A model generated the notes under the pieces. It did not search any database. It was not told the origin of the DNA and saw only the letters and a program-made list of their open reading frames with translations. Shown here piece by piece: positions 25,106-33,623 of a DNA stretch of 64,000 nt. The position numbers and the translations under genes were made by a program. Position 1 is the first letter of the stretch. Each line of letters starts with the position of its first letter. The DNA comes from Micromonospora_G sp040676775. Lineage in GTDB: Bacteria > Actinomycetota > Actinomycetes > Mycobacteriales > Micromonosporaceae. The stretch covers positions 1 to 64,000 of the forward strand of contig NZ_JBFAPP010000016.1 in NCBI RefSeq assembly GCF_040676775.1. Direction: 5' to 3'.

Positions 25106-26173
25106 CGTGGAGGGCGTCCGGATCGCCGCCGGTGCCCGCAGCTGCGCGGTCGCGAAACCGGCGACGCCCTCGGTGAACCCGATCCGGGCCCGGAACCCGA
25201 TCAGTTCCGCCGCCCTGGCCGGGTCGGCGACGACGTGCCGTACGTCGGCCGGTCGGCCGCCACCGACCACCATCGGCGTCGGACCGTCCATCGCGGCGGC
25301 CAGCTCGTACGCCAACTCCCCGACCGTGTGCGGCTCACCGGAGCAGACGTTCAGCGGCACCAGCCCGTCCGGCGGCGGGGCGGTCAGGGCCAGCAGGTTG
25401 GCCCGTGCCACGTCGGCGACGTGGACGAAGTCGCGCCGCTGCCGCCCGTCCTCCAGCACCCGGGGCGCCTGCCCGGCGGCCAGCGCCGACCGGAAGATCG
25501 ACGCCACCCCGGCGTACGGGGTGTCCCGGGGCATCCTCGGCCCGTAGACGTTGTGGTACCGCAGGGCCCAGACCCCGCCGCCGGTCTGCCGGGCCCAGGC
25601 CGCGGCCAGGTGCTCCTGGGCGAGCTTGGTCGCCGCGTACGTGCTGCGCGGTTCCAGTGGCGCGTCCTCCGGCACCAGACCGGGGGCCAGCGCGCTGCCG
25701 CAGGTCGGGCAGGTCGGGTCGTACCTGTTCGCGGCGAGGTCGGCCGGGCGTCGGTCAGCCGGCCGGGCCACCCCGTGGACCGCGCAGTGGTACCGGCCCT
25801 CGCCGTAGACCACCATCGAACTGGCCAACACCAGCCGACGTACGCCCGCCGCGTGCATCGCCGCGAGCAGGTGGGCGGTGCCGAGGCTGTTGTGGGCGGC
25901 GTACTCGGGGGCATCCGAGGGGTCGAGCCCGTGGCCGACCATCGCCGCCTGGTGACACACCGCGTCGACCCTGGACAGCAGCCCGGTCAGCAACCCGCCG
26001 TCGCGTACGTCGCCGACGACCAGCCCGTGCCGCCGCGACCAGGGCGGTATCTCCCCGCCGTGGGCCTGGGGCAGCAGCGCGTCCAGGGCCACGACCTCGT
26101 GTCCGTCCTCGACGAGCAGGTCGGCGACGTGGGATCCGATGAACCCGGCCGCACCGGTGACGAGTATCCGCAT
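25094..26173 (-). CDS. NAD-dependent epimerase/dehydratase (dTDP-rhamnose 4-epimerase-like subfamily)
   Basis: A 359-residue extended short-chain dehydrogenase. N-terminal TGAAGFIGSH binds NAD; the catalytic set is Ser in ASSMVVYGEG and Tyr/Lys in STYAATKLAQEH. A Cys-containing insertion lies between them (RYHCAVHG, then CPTCGSAL), which I recall from dTDP-L-rhamnose 4-epimerase-type proteins and which may bind zinc. YEDG-like EDGRQRRDFVHVADV marks the substrate half. Start ATG 26173 (MRILVTG) is the natural family start; the frame is open to 26251. The sugar substrate cannot be told from sequence. No glycosyltransferase is adjacent. Confidence 0.85.
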   Translation of the reverse strand: MRILVTGAAGFIGSHVADLLVEDGHEVVALDALLPQAHGGEIPPWSRRHGLVVGDVRDGGLLTGLLSRVDAVCHQAAMVGHGLDPSDAPEYAAHNSLGTAHLLAAMHAAGVRRLVLASSMVVYGEGRYHCAVHGVARPADRRPADLAANRYDPTCPTCGSALAPGLVPEDAPLEPRSTYAATKLAQEHLAAAWARQTGGGVWALRYHNVYGPRMPRDTPYAGVASIFRSALAAGQAPRVLEDGRQRRDFVHVADVARANLLALTAPPPDGLVPLNVCSGEPHTVGELAYELAAAMDGPTPMVVGGGRPADVRHVVADPARAAELIGFRARIGFTEGVAGFATAQLRAPAAIRTPSTVAG

Positions 26174-26307
26174 TCCGGTCACCGTATGGCCCGCTCGGCG
26201 TCCCTGTCCCGCGATCGACCCAAGCCGGCCCCCGGCGGTCTGGCTCGACACGGGTGCCCGGACCCCTGCCCGATCCGGGCACCCGTTGCGCGCGGAAAGC
26301 TACCCGC

Positions 26308-27480
26308 TCACCTGATCATGGTGATCGACGTGTCGAAGCCGACCCGGACCGGGTTGGTCGTCGGGAACGAGAAGACCTCTCCGGCCCACGGCGGTGGCCC
26401 CGGCGGCGGGGGAATCGGGCGCCGCCACCACCAGAAGAACCACCACCAGATGTTGTTGCCGCACCAGGCCACGTACACGTAGTCGTCGACGACGGTGAGC
26501 GAGATCGGACCGCCGGGACGGGCGATTCCCGGCTGGCTGGCCACCGCCGGCTCGATCCATCCGCCGGCGAGGTTGGTCGCCACCCGGATCGCGCCGTCGG
26601 CGCCCGCGAAGAAGACGCTCGTCTGGCCGGTGGTGAACTGCGCCGCGGCGAGGCGGGCGCCGACCGGTGCCGCGCCGACACCCGAGATGGCCACCGGCTC
26701 CCACGGATCCGGTAGGGCTCCGGCCGCGAAGTTGACCCGCCAGAGCCGACCGTCGAGACCGGTGAAGAACGCGGTCACCGCGGCGGCGGAGGCCGCGGCG
26801 ACGCCGCCACCGGGCGGCGCCAGGCCGGGCGGGCTGGCCGGGACCGTCGCCCAGGTGCTGGTGCCGGTCCGCCAGACCGACTGGAGCCCGCCGTCCGCGC
26901 CGACGAACAGGGCGCCCGGCACGTTGCCCTGCCGGGTCGCGGAGACGACCGCGCCCGGCGGGGCGATCCCGGTCGCGGAGATCCGTCGTGGTCCGGCTCC
27001 CGGCAGTACGCGTTGCAGATACGACGCGCCGTAGAGCGCCCCGTCGTTGCCGACGAAGAACGCGTGTACGCCGTCCGATGTGCTGACCGCGCTCACCTGT
27101 CCGCCCGGCGGTGCCAGGCCGCCGGATCCGTCGTTGAAGATCCTGAATCCGGAACTGCCGGAGCTGGTGGTGCCGACGACGAGTGCCCCCTGGGTGCCGA
27201 TGACGAACGTGGCGACGTTCCCGTCGGGTTGGCGTACTGCGCTGACGCCGGCTCCGGGTGGCGCGATCACCGCGGTGCTGACCGGGCCGGACGATCCCGA
27301 CGATGCTCCCGTCGAGGCCGGGTAGAGGCGGCCGTCCGCGCCGATGGTGAAACCGACGAGTTGCGACGGCGCGATCTGCGCGGCTTGCCCGGGTGGGGCT
27401 CCGAGCGGTGCGACGGCGGTGGCCACCGCAACGCCGACCGCCACCGCGATGCGCAAGCGTCTGGTGTGGTTCTGGCTCAC
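26308..27480 (-). CDS. Secreted seven-repeat beta-propeller (lectin-like) protein
   Basis: A 390-residue exported protein: signal peptide (RRLRIAVAVGVAVATAVAPL, cleavage near AAQ), then seven repeats of about 45 residues. Their cores are IGADGRLY, IGTQGALV, VGNDGALY, VGADGGLQ, TGLDGRLW, AGADGAIR and a final DDYVYV. Each is followed by a loop usually containing PPG. Seven such repeats suggest a seven-bladed propeller of the PLL/fucose-lectin type, so sugar binding is likely. Near the C-terminus is a striking aromatic run, NNIWWWFFWWWRRP, then a polyproline stretch. GTG start 27480 has GAAGGGA 7 nt upstream. No enzyme domain seen. Confidence 0.78.
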   Translation of the reverse strand: MSQNHTRRLRIAVAVGVAVATAVAPLGAPPGQAAQIAPSQLVGFTIGADGRLYPASTGASSGSSGPVSTAVIAPPGAGVSAVRQPDGNVATFVIGTQGALVVGTTSSGSSGFRIFNDGSGGLAPPGGQVSAVSTSDGVHAFFVGNDGALYGASYLQRVLPGAGPRRISATGIAPPGAVVSATRQGNVPGALFVGADGGLQSVWRTGTSTWATVPASPPGLAPPGGGVAAASAAAVTAFFTGLDGRLWRVNFAAGALPDPWEPVAISGVGAAPVGARLAAAQFTTGQTSVFFAGADGAIRVATNLAGGWIEPAVASQPGIARPGGPISLTVVDDYVYVAWCGNNIWWWFFWWWRRPIPPPPGPPPWAGEVFSFPTTNPVRVGFDTSITMIR

Positions 27481-27828
27481 GGAATTCCCTTCGTTTCGGG
27501 TGCGAACCCTCGGACCACAGGTTCCCCACCGGATCGCCTCGGTGGCGAGAATTCAGCGAAAGTGCCAGCCATTCGTGAATTGCTATGCGAAGCCATTGAC
27601 GAATGGTCCTGTGGAGTGTCATGCCGTAAACGCAGGACCCACAAATCCCTGGTAGCAGTCCATATGATCTTCCGAGGTGTACCTATTCCGGATCCCGCCC
27701 GGACACCCGCACCCGAATAGCTGCCGCGAGCTGCTCTTATTGTTCCGGTGCTGCTTCCGGTGTCCGGGAATCGGCCGGACACCGATTTCGTACGCCATGC
27801 TGGTAGCGGATTTCCCGGCGGTGTGGGG
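27481..27828. promoter_or_regulatory. Intergenic region upstream of the propeller gene
   Basis: A 348-bp gap holding a perfect inverted repeat, CCATTCGT (27569-27576) and ACGAATGG (27599-27606), 22 nt apart. This lies about 90-125 bp upstream of the propeller gene start and could be an operator. It also holds the terminator of the STAND regulator (27758-27784). No gene was found; the region is somewhat A/T-richer than its neighbours. Confidence 0.5.
27758..27784 (-). terminator. Hairpin terminator downstream of the STAND regulator
   Basis: CGGTGTCCGG (27758-27767) and CCGGACACCG (27775-27784) form a perfect 10-bp stem with a 7-nt loop. It lies 45 nt past the stop of the minus-strand regulator gene at 27829. 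No U-tract. Confidence 0.7.
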
Positions 27829-30273
27829 TCAAGACGATCCGTCGGTTTCGGGGCGAAGTTTCGTCCACACCTGCGCGGCATCCGGATGGCCGAGCCGGTC
27901 GAGGATGTCGGCGGCCCGACGCCAGGCGGCGCCGGCCCGCTCGGCTTCGCCCGCACCATGGTGGGTGTCGCCGAGATGCGTCAGCGTGGTGGCTTCGAAG
28001 TAGCGCTCCCCGGCCTCCTGCCACAACGCGAGCGCGTGCTCGTAGCAGTCGACGGCTTCCCGGTGGTGCCCGAGATGGTGGTGCGCATAGCCGAGGCTGT
28101 CCCAGGTGTGGGCCTGCCAGTACCGGTTGCCCGTCCGCTGTTGTTCGGCGAGGGCCCGTTCGCAGTAACCGAGCGCCCGCCGGTGGTCGCCGAGCTGGAT
28201 GTGGTACCAGCCGATGTTGTTCAGCGCGTTCGCCGCGCCGTGCGCGTGACCGGCGCCCTCGAACAGGTCGAAGGCCCGTTGTGCCTGGTCGAGCGCCTGC
28301 CGGTAGTCGCCCTGGCGCTCGGCCAGGATGCCGAGGTTCAGCCGCGTACGGGCACTGCCGACGTCGTCGCCGAGTTGGCCGTACAGGTCCAGGGACTGCT
28401 GCAGGTGGGCACCGGCCTCGGCGTAGCTCCCCAGGCGCAGGCAGGCCACCGCACGGTTACGGTGGACGCGGGCCTGGCCGAGTCGATCACCGGACCGGGT
28501 GGCGGCCTCCAGGGCGAGCTGCTGTACGCCGGACTGGTCCTGCCACGCCCCCAGCCGGTCCAGATAGGTGTTCAGCGTGCAGGCCAGCTGCCAGGCGTGG
28601 GTTTCGAACCCGGTGGCGGCGGCCAGCGCGGTAGCGGCGAGCAGCGCCCGATGCTCGGTGCCGAGACAGGCCCACGCATGCTCCCGGTCGCGTAACTCGA
28701 CCGTTGCCACCCCGTCGTGCACGGCCGGCAGGTCGATCGAGTCACGATGGTGGTAGAGCAGCAGGTCCGCGCCGTGCGCGGTGTGCAGGTAATGATCGAA
28801 CAGCCGGGTCAGGGCCGCCTCCCGCTCTCGATCGGGAGCGTCCGCCTCGAACTGCTCCAGCGCGTACGCACGCAGGAGGTCGTGCAGCGCGTACCGCCCG
28901 GGCAGCGGCTCGGCCAGCAGGTTCGCCCGGGTCAGATCGGCCAGCGGTGCCCGTACGTCCGCGACCGGAAGGCCGGCGAGGCTGGCCGCCGCTGGGACGG
29001 ACACGTCCGGGCCGGGGTGTAACCCGAGCAGCCGGAACAGCCTTGCGCTGACCGGGTCCAGCCCACGGTAGGACCAGGAGAAGACCGCCCGAACGTCGGC
29101 ACCCGCCTCGCCACCGGTGAAGCCGTCGAGGCTGCCCCGTCTGTCTTCCAGTTCGTCGGCCAGCCGGCCGAGCCCGAAGTCCGGATGGGTGGCCGCCCGC
29201 GCGGCCACGATGGACAGCGCCAGCGGCAGCCCCGCCGAAGACGCGACGATCCGGTCCACCGCCTCCGCCTCCCGGGCCACCCGCGCGGCGCCGAGGCGGC
29301 GCGACAGCAACTCCCGCGACTCCGCCGCCGGCAGCAGGTCCAGGACCAGCGGATGCGCACCCTCGGCGGCGACGAGCCCCGGTAGCTGGTTGCGACTCGT
29401 CACCACCACCAGACAGCCGGACGAACCGGGCAGCAACGGCCGTACCTGGTCGGCGTCACGGGCGTTGTCCAGCAGCACGAGCATCCTGCGCCCCACGAGC
29501 AGGCTCCGATAGAGCGCCGCCTGTGCGGTGAGCCCCACCGGAACGCGCTCCGCGGGCACACCGAGGGCCTCCAGGAAACCCCGTGTCGCCTCGGCCGGAC
29601 TCATGATCGGCAAGGTGGCGTCGAAACCGCGCAGGTTGACGTAGAGCTGCCCGTCCGGAAATCGGTCGGCGACCCGGTGCGCCCAGTGCAGCGCAAGGGC
29701 GGTCTTGCCGACCCCCGCCGTCCCGCCGATCGCGGAGATCAGCACCGCCCCGGGCGCGTCGGCCGCCTCCGCGAGCAGGTCGGACAGGGCGGCGACCTGC
29801 GGCTCCCGTCCCGCGAAGTGCCGTACCGCCGCCGGCAACTGCCGGGGGACCAGCCGGTCGCGCCCTGTGCTCCCGAGTTCCGGGGCGGCCGGCTGTTCGG
29901 CGCGCGCGGCCCGGCGACCCAGCTCGGTGTGCGCCGCGCCACTGAGCCGCTCAGCCGCACGGACGCCGTCGGCGGCCCGCAGCAACCGCCAGTGCTCGGC
30001 ATCCCACCGGCCCAGGTCGGACAGTTCGGCCGGCAGCGGTACGCCGACCTGCTCGGCGTGGGCGGAGCAGGCACTCACGTACGCGGCCACGAAGTGCCAT
30101 TCCGGCAGTGACTTGGCATTGAGCTTGTCGCTGAGGGTGGAGCGGGCGAGCGGCTGGTGCAACCGGGTGGCGACCGCGACCAGTTCGTTCAGCGACGGCG
30201 CACCGGCGAGTTGCCGCAGCCGCTTGAGTTCGTCGACGAAGTGGAGCAGCGCCTCCCGGCCGGCTTCCCCCAT
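27829..30273 (-). CDS. STAND-type transcriptional regulator: HTH, NB-ARC ATPase, TPR
   Basis: An 814-residue AfsR/GutR-like regulator without the SARP domain. Residues 1-90 form an XRE-like helix-turn-helix of the actinobacterial kind (LNELVAVATRLHQ, STLSDKLNAKSLP, then a VSAC helix). The NB-ARC ATPase spans about 150-420 with P-loop ISAIGGTAGVGKTALAL, Walker B MLVLLDNARDADQV and sensor VVTSRNQL. About 560-800 are TPR repeats such as ARTRLNLGILAERQGDYRQA and DSLGYAHHHLGHHREAVDCY. Start ATG 30273 has GGAGG about 10 nt upstream; a longer frame to 30807 overlaps the hydrolase gene antisense. The target is unknown; the synthase locus is one possibility. Confidence 0.88.
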   Translation of the reverse strand: MGEAGREALLHFVDELKRLRQLAGAPSLNELVAVATRLHQPLARSTLSDKLNAKSLPEWHFVAAYVSACSAHAEQVGVPLPAELSDLGRWDAEHWRLLRAADGVRAAERLSGAAHTELGRRAARAEQPAAPELGSTGRDRLVPRQLPAAVRHFAGREPQVAALSDLLAEAADAPGAVLISAIGGTAGVGKTALALHWAHRVADRFPDGQLYVNLRGFDATLPIMSPAEATRGFLEALGVPAERVPVGLTAQAALYRSLLVGRRMLVLLDNARDADQVRPLLPGSSGCLVVVTSRNQLPGLVAAEGAHPLVLDLLPAAESRELLSRRLGAARVAREAEAVDRIVASSAGLPLALSIVAARAATHPDFGLGRLADELEDRRGSLDGFTGGEAGADVRAVFSWSYRGLDPVSARLFRLLGLHPGPDVSVPAAASLAGLPVADVRAPLADLTRANLLAEPLPGRYALHDLLRAYALEQFEADAPDREREAALTRLFDHYLHTAHGADLLLYHHRDSIDLPAVHDGVATVELRDREHAWACLGTEHRALLAATALAAATGFETHAWQLACTLNTYLDRLGAWQDQSGVQQLALEAATRSGDRLGQARVHRNRAVACLRLGSYAEAGAHLQQSLDLYGQLGDDVGSARTRLNLGILAERQGDYRQALDQAQRAFDLFEGAGHAHGAANALNNIGWYHIQLGDHRRALGYCERALAEQQRTGNRYWQAHTWDSLGYAHHHLGHHREAVDCYEHALALWQEAGERYFEATTLTHLGDTHHGAGEAERAGAAWRRAADILDRLGHPDAAQVWTKLRPETDGSS

Positions 30274-30395
30274 ACCGCACCTACCTCCGGCACCCGGTTC
30301 CGATCTTCGAAAGCCCCACCCAGGGTAGCCGGACGAACTCACGCTGATCGATGCCAGTTGCCTTGGGTGTTCGACCCGGCCCATCGCCTGAGGCG

Positions 30396-31454
30396 TCACA
30401 GGTGGCGTACGTGGGCGAGCAGCGCGCCGAGAAACTGTTCCGGTTGGGTGAACGCGGCGAAGTGGCTGGCGTTGCCGATCAGCACCAGCGCCTTCGTCGA
30501 CGCCTGCACCTGGGCGTAGTAATCCTGCGCCAGGGTGGTCAGGGTCAGCACGTCGGTTTCGCCCTGGAAGATGAAGAACGGTACGTCGAACCGGGTACCG
30601 TAACGCCGTGCGTCGTACGACATGAACTGCTCGAACAGCGCCCGCTGCGAGTACGTGAAACCCGACGCGAGGTGGACGACGTCGCGCAGGGTGTGAGCGG
30701 GTGAGGTCAGCGCGAGCGGGAACAGCAGCTTGGTGACGGCGTTCGGTTCGACCGGATCGGTCTTCATGGTCCAGTTCATCTTCCTGCCCCAGGTCGCCAG
30801 GTCCCACCGCGACGGATCCGGGTCGATCCGTTCCAGAATCGCGACCGCCCTGGTGTTGCCGGCACGGCGCAACCGGTCGAGGGTCAACCCGAGCCCCTGC
30901 GACTCGTTGCGGGCCATGTCCACGTAGTGGTCGGTGCCGACGTAGGCGCTGAACAGGTCGGGCCGGCGCTGGACCAGTGGGACCCCGACCAGGGTGCCCA
31001 TCGAGCCGGCCAGCAGGATCACCTTGTCTTTCTGCAGGTGCCGGCGGAGGAACTCGACCACCTCGATCCCGTCGGACACCATCCGCTCGAACGTCATCTC
31101 GCCGCTGCCCGACCTGCCGTTACGACCCAGGGTCTTGCCCGCGCCGCGACGGTCCCAGTGCACCACCGTGAAATGCTTCTCCCACGGGCGCAGCAGCGGT
31201 GTGAACACCGAGTACGGCGACCCCGGCCCGCCGTGGACCACCAGCAGCACCGGGTTCTCCCGGTCCTCGCCACGGATGCCGATCCACTGGTCGATCCCGC
31301 CGATCCGGACGAACCGCTCCTCGACGATGCCGTCGGGAGTGTCGATCGTCAGCTTCCTGGCGATCCGGCGCCGCAGCACCGTACGGTAAACCAGGCCCCC
31401 GACGACGGGTACGACGACAGCGGCGGCGGCGCAGGCCAGAACGGTTCCGATCAT
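30396..31454 (-). CDS. Membrane-anchored alpha/beta hydrolase (S33-like)
   Basis: A 352-residue hydrolase: an N-terminal hydrophobic anchor (IGTVLACAAAAVVVPVVGGL), then the S33/proline-iminopeptidase signature VVHGGPGSP, HWDRRGAGKT, nucleophile LLAGSMGTLVG, acid in FIFQGETDVLT and His in GNASHFAAF. Start ATG 31454 has GGGAG 7 nt upstream; in-frame ATGs at 31487 and 31529 are less supported. It is divergent from the MmyB-like regulator, 144 bp apart, the usual arrangement for a regulator and its target. Substrate unknown. Confidence 0.85.
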   Translation of the reverse strand: MIGTVLACAAAAVVVPVVGGLVYRTVLRRRIARKLTIDTPDGIVEERFVRIGGIDQWIGIRGEDRENPVLLVVHGGPGSPYSVFTPLLRPWEKHFTVVHWDRRGAGKTLGRNGRSGSGEMTFERMVSDGIEVVEFLRRHLQKDKVILLAGSMGTLVGVPLVQRRPDLFSAYVGTDHYVDMARNESQGLGLTLDRLRRAGNTRAVAILERIDPDPSRWDLATWGRKMNWTMKTDPVEPNAVTKLLFPLALTSPAHTLRDVVHLASGFTYSQRALFEQFMSYDARRYGTRFDVPFFIFQGETDVLTLTTLAQDYYAQVQASTKALVLIGNASHFAAFTQPEQFLGALLAHVRHL

Positions 31455-31598
31455 TTCCGCTCCCAGGATCGTGGTCTGTGCAGCCATCGTTGGTCCGGAA
31501 GCGGGCCGGGCCCAGGGTGCGGTTCCCACCCCGGTTCACGGTTCATAGGTCTGGCAGGACCAGGCTCGCACCACGGGGACGAGTCGATACTGGACGGC

Positions 31599-32489
31599 AT
31601 GGACCCTCGTGCGGAATTGAGCGAGTTCCTACGGTCCCGCCGCGCACGGCTGCGGCCCGAGGACACCGGACTGCCGGTCTTCGGTGGCCGGCGCCGGGTG
31701 CCGGGGCTGCGCCGTGAGGAGCTGGCCCAGCTAGCCGGGGTCAGCGTCGACTACTACGTACGCCTGGAGCAGGGCCGGCTGGGCAACGTCTCCGAGTCGA
31801 TCCTGAACGCCGTCGCGGTCGCGCTGCGCCTGGACGACGCCGAGCGTACGCACCTGTACGACCTCGCCCGGCCGGTGCGGCGGCAACGGCCGCCACAGCG
31901 GCAGGGTGGTGGCCGGGAGCAGGTCCGCCCGAGCCAACAGTGGCTGCTCGACGCCCTGTACGAGGTCCCGGCGTACATCCTCGGCCGGCGGCTGGACGTC
32001 ATCGCCTGGAACGACCAGGCCAGCGCCCTGCTCTCGGTCGACCTCGACGCGCTCGGCCCCGAGGAGCGCAACATGGCCCGGCTGATCTTCCTGGACGACT
32101 CGGCCCGCGACCTGTGGGGCAACTGGACGCAGAAGGCCCGGGACACCCTGGGCGGCCTGCGGATGCACGCCGGCCAATACCCGGACGACCCGCTGATGGC
32201 GCAACTCGTCGGCGAACTGTCGTTGCGGAGTACGGAGTTCCGGCAGTGGTGGGCGGATCACGACGTGTGGGTCAAGCCGCACGGCACCATGCACTTCCAC
32301 CATCCGGTCGTCGGCGAGTTCAGCCTCGCCTACGAGGCGCTCGCGGTGCCGGACGCGCCCGAGCAGACCCTGGTCACGTACACCGCGCAGCCGGGCTCGG
32401 CCGCCCACACCGCCCTGCGCCTGCTCGCCACCTGGCACGCCGACTCCCGCGACCCGGTCAAGACCCCGCCGATGTCCGACCCTTCCTGA
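31599..32489 (+). CDS. XRE-family regulator with MmyB-like ligand-binding domain
   Basis: A 296-residue regulator. N-terminal helix-turn-helix: RVPGLRREELAQLAGVSVDY then YVRLEQGR, the classic start of this actinobacterial family. From about 105 comes the PAS-like MmyB domain (LLDALYEVPAYILGRRLDVI, WNDQASALL, ending GEFSLAYEAL and TYTAQPGS), thought to bind a fatty acid or similar ligand. ATG 31599 follows a divergent promoter region shared with the hydrolase at 30396-31454, which it probably controls. Full length for the family; no defect seen. Confidence 0.9.
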   Translation: MDPRAELSEFLRSRRARLRPEDTGLPVFGGRRRVPGLRREELAQLAGVSVDYYVRLEQGRLGNVSESILNAVAVALRLDDAERTHLYDLARPVRRQRPPQRQGGGREQVRPSQQWLLDALYEVPAYILGRRLDVIAWNDQASALLSVDLDALGPEERNMARLIFLDDSARDLWGNWTQKARDTLGGLRMHAGQYPDDPLMAQLVGELSLRSTEFRQWWADHDVWVKPHGTMHFHHPVVGEFSLAYEALAVPDAPEQTLVTYTAQPGSAAHTALRLLATWHADSRDPVKTPPMSDPS

Positions 32490-32527
32490 CGCTCCGACAA
32501 AACACATGACAAAGCGCACCCGCCGGC

Positions 32528-32594
32528 AAGTCTCGGGTAGCGGAGTAGAACCAGACCGCAAGTCAGCAGAATCCCGGCTGCGACCAGCCTGACC
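32528..32594 (-). pseudogene. Remnant similar to the end of the small membrane protein at 34747-35034
   Basis: Read on the minus strand this stretch encodes LVAAGILLTCGLVLLR, close to LVALGILLTCGLAVLR at the C-terminus of the intact 95-residue membrane protein 2.2 kb away. The DNA is also alike (for example GCAAGTCAGCAGAATCCC against GCAGGTCAGCAGGATCCC). The rest of the gene is not seen here, so it looks like a decayed partial copy lying between the MmyB-like regulator and the binding-protein gene. Confidence 0.5.
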
Positions 32595-32687
32595 AACTTT
32601 GTGAACGTCTGGTGACCGATCGTGCGCGGCGTCGATACGCTGACTGCTTCCGCGCACTCACTCCAGCTTCGAGTTGAGGACGGGCAG

Positions 32688-33623
32688 ATGAACCCGACGT
32701 CCGCGCCACCCCGTTACCGGTCCCTGGCCACCAGCGTCGCGGTGGTCCTCACACTGGCCCTCGCCGCGGCGGCCGGCTGCCAGAGTCAGCAGGACCCCAA
32801 GCTTCAGTCGGTGCAGGAGAAGCTGAAGCAGACCCACATCTACCAGCAGGGCAAGCTGCGGATCGGGGTGGCCGGCACCGAGCCGCTGATGGGTGAGGTG
32901 GACAACGGCGTCTACAAGGGATTCGACATCGAGGTTGCCCGGTACATCGCGGCGTCGTTGGGGTACTCCGCCGAGGACATCGAGTTCAAGGCGGTCGAGA
33001 CCGAGAACCGCATTCCCAGCCTGCAGGGTGGCGACGTCGACCTGGTGGTGTCGAGCTTCTCCATCACCGAGGAGCGCGAAAAGCTGGTCAGCTTCGCCGG
33101 CCCGTACTTCGTCACCACCCAGGAAGTGCTTATCCCGGTGACCATGAAGGGGAAGATCCAGACCATCGAGGACCTGCGCAATCCCGCGTACCGGATCTGC
33201 ACCAGCGGCGGCTCGACCAGCGAGGAAGAGCTGGAGCGGCACAAGGTCTCTCCCCTTGTGGTGATGACGACCAACGACTGCGTCACCGGCATCCGGGCCG
33301 GCCGGTACGACGCGATGAGTTCCGACGAGACCATCCTCGCCGGGTTCATGTCCCGCTATCCGAAGGAGTTCGAGATCGTGGGTATGCCGTTCGGTACCAG
33401 CGAACGGCTGGGCATCGGCGTACCGATCACCGACCCGGCGCTGCGGGACCTGGTCGCCTACTTCCTGCAGAAGAGCTACCTGGCCGGCCGCAACGGCGGC
33501 AGCAGCCCGTGGCGGACGGCGTACAACAAGACCTTGGGACCCTGGCTGGGCGCCGACCGGAATCAGCCGGCGCCGGAGAAGGTGCCGGACCTCATCGACT
33601 TCGACGAGCGGTCGCCACGATGA
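32688..33623 (+). CDS. Amino-acid (glutamate-type) solute-binding lipoprotein
   Basis: A 311-residue lipoprotein: hydrophobic leader ending LALAAAAGCQSQQ, with the Cys as lipidation site, then a SBP_bac_3 fold. Motifs: KLRIGVAGTEPLMGEVDNGV, YKGFDIEVARYIAASLGY, FKAVETENRIPSLQGGDVDL and the second-lobe SSDETILAGFM. The family binds polar amino acids outside the membrane. Start ATG 32688 has GAGG 8 nt upstream. No ABC permease or ATPase gene is adjacent. Its stop overlaps the start of the next membrane-protein gene (ATGA), so this may be a sensing pair rather than a transporter, by analogy with mycobacterial GlnH/GlnX. Confidence 0.85.
   Translation: MNPTSAPPRYRSLATSVAVVLTLALAAAAGCQSQQDPKLQSVQEKLKQTHIYQQGKLRIGVAGTEPLMGEVDNGVYKGFDIEVARYIAASLGYSAEDIEFKAVETENRIPSLQGGDVDLVVSSFSITEEREKLVSFAGPYFVTTQEVLIPVTMKGKIQTIEDLRNPAYRICTSGGSTSEEELERHKVSPLVVMTTNDCVTGIRAGRYDAMSSDETILAGFMSRYPKEFEIVGMPFGTSERLGIGVPITDPALRDLVAYFLQKSYLAGRNGGSSPWRTAYNKTLGPWLGADRNQPAPEKVPDLIDFDERSPR

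Noticed and set aside
30274..30807. N-terminal extension of the STAND regulator
   Set aside because: The frame stays open but overlaps the hydrolase gene antisense and has Arg/Pro-rich shadow composition; ATG 30273 has a good GGAGG site.
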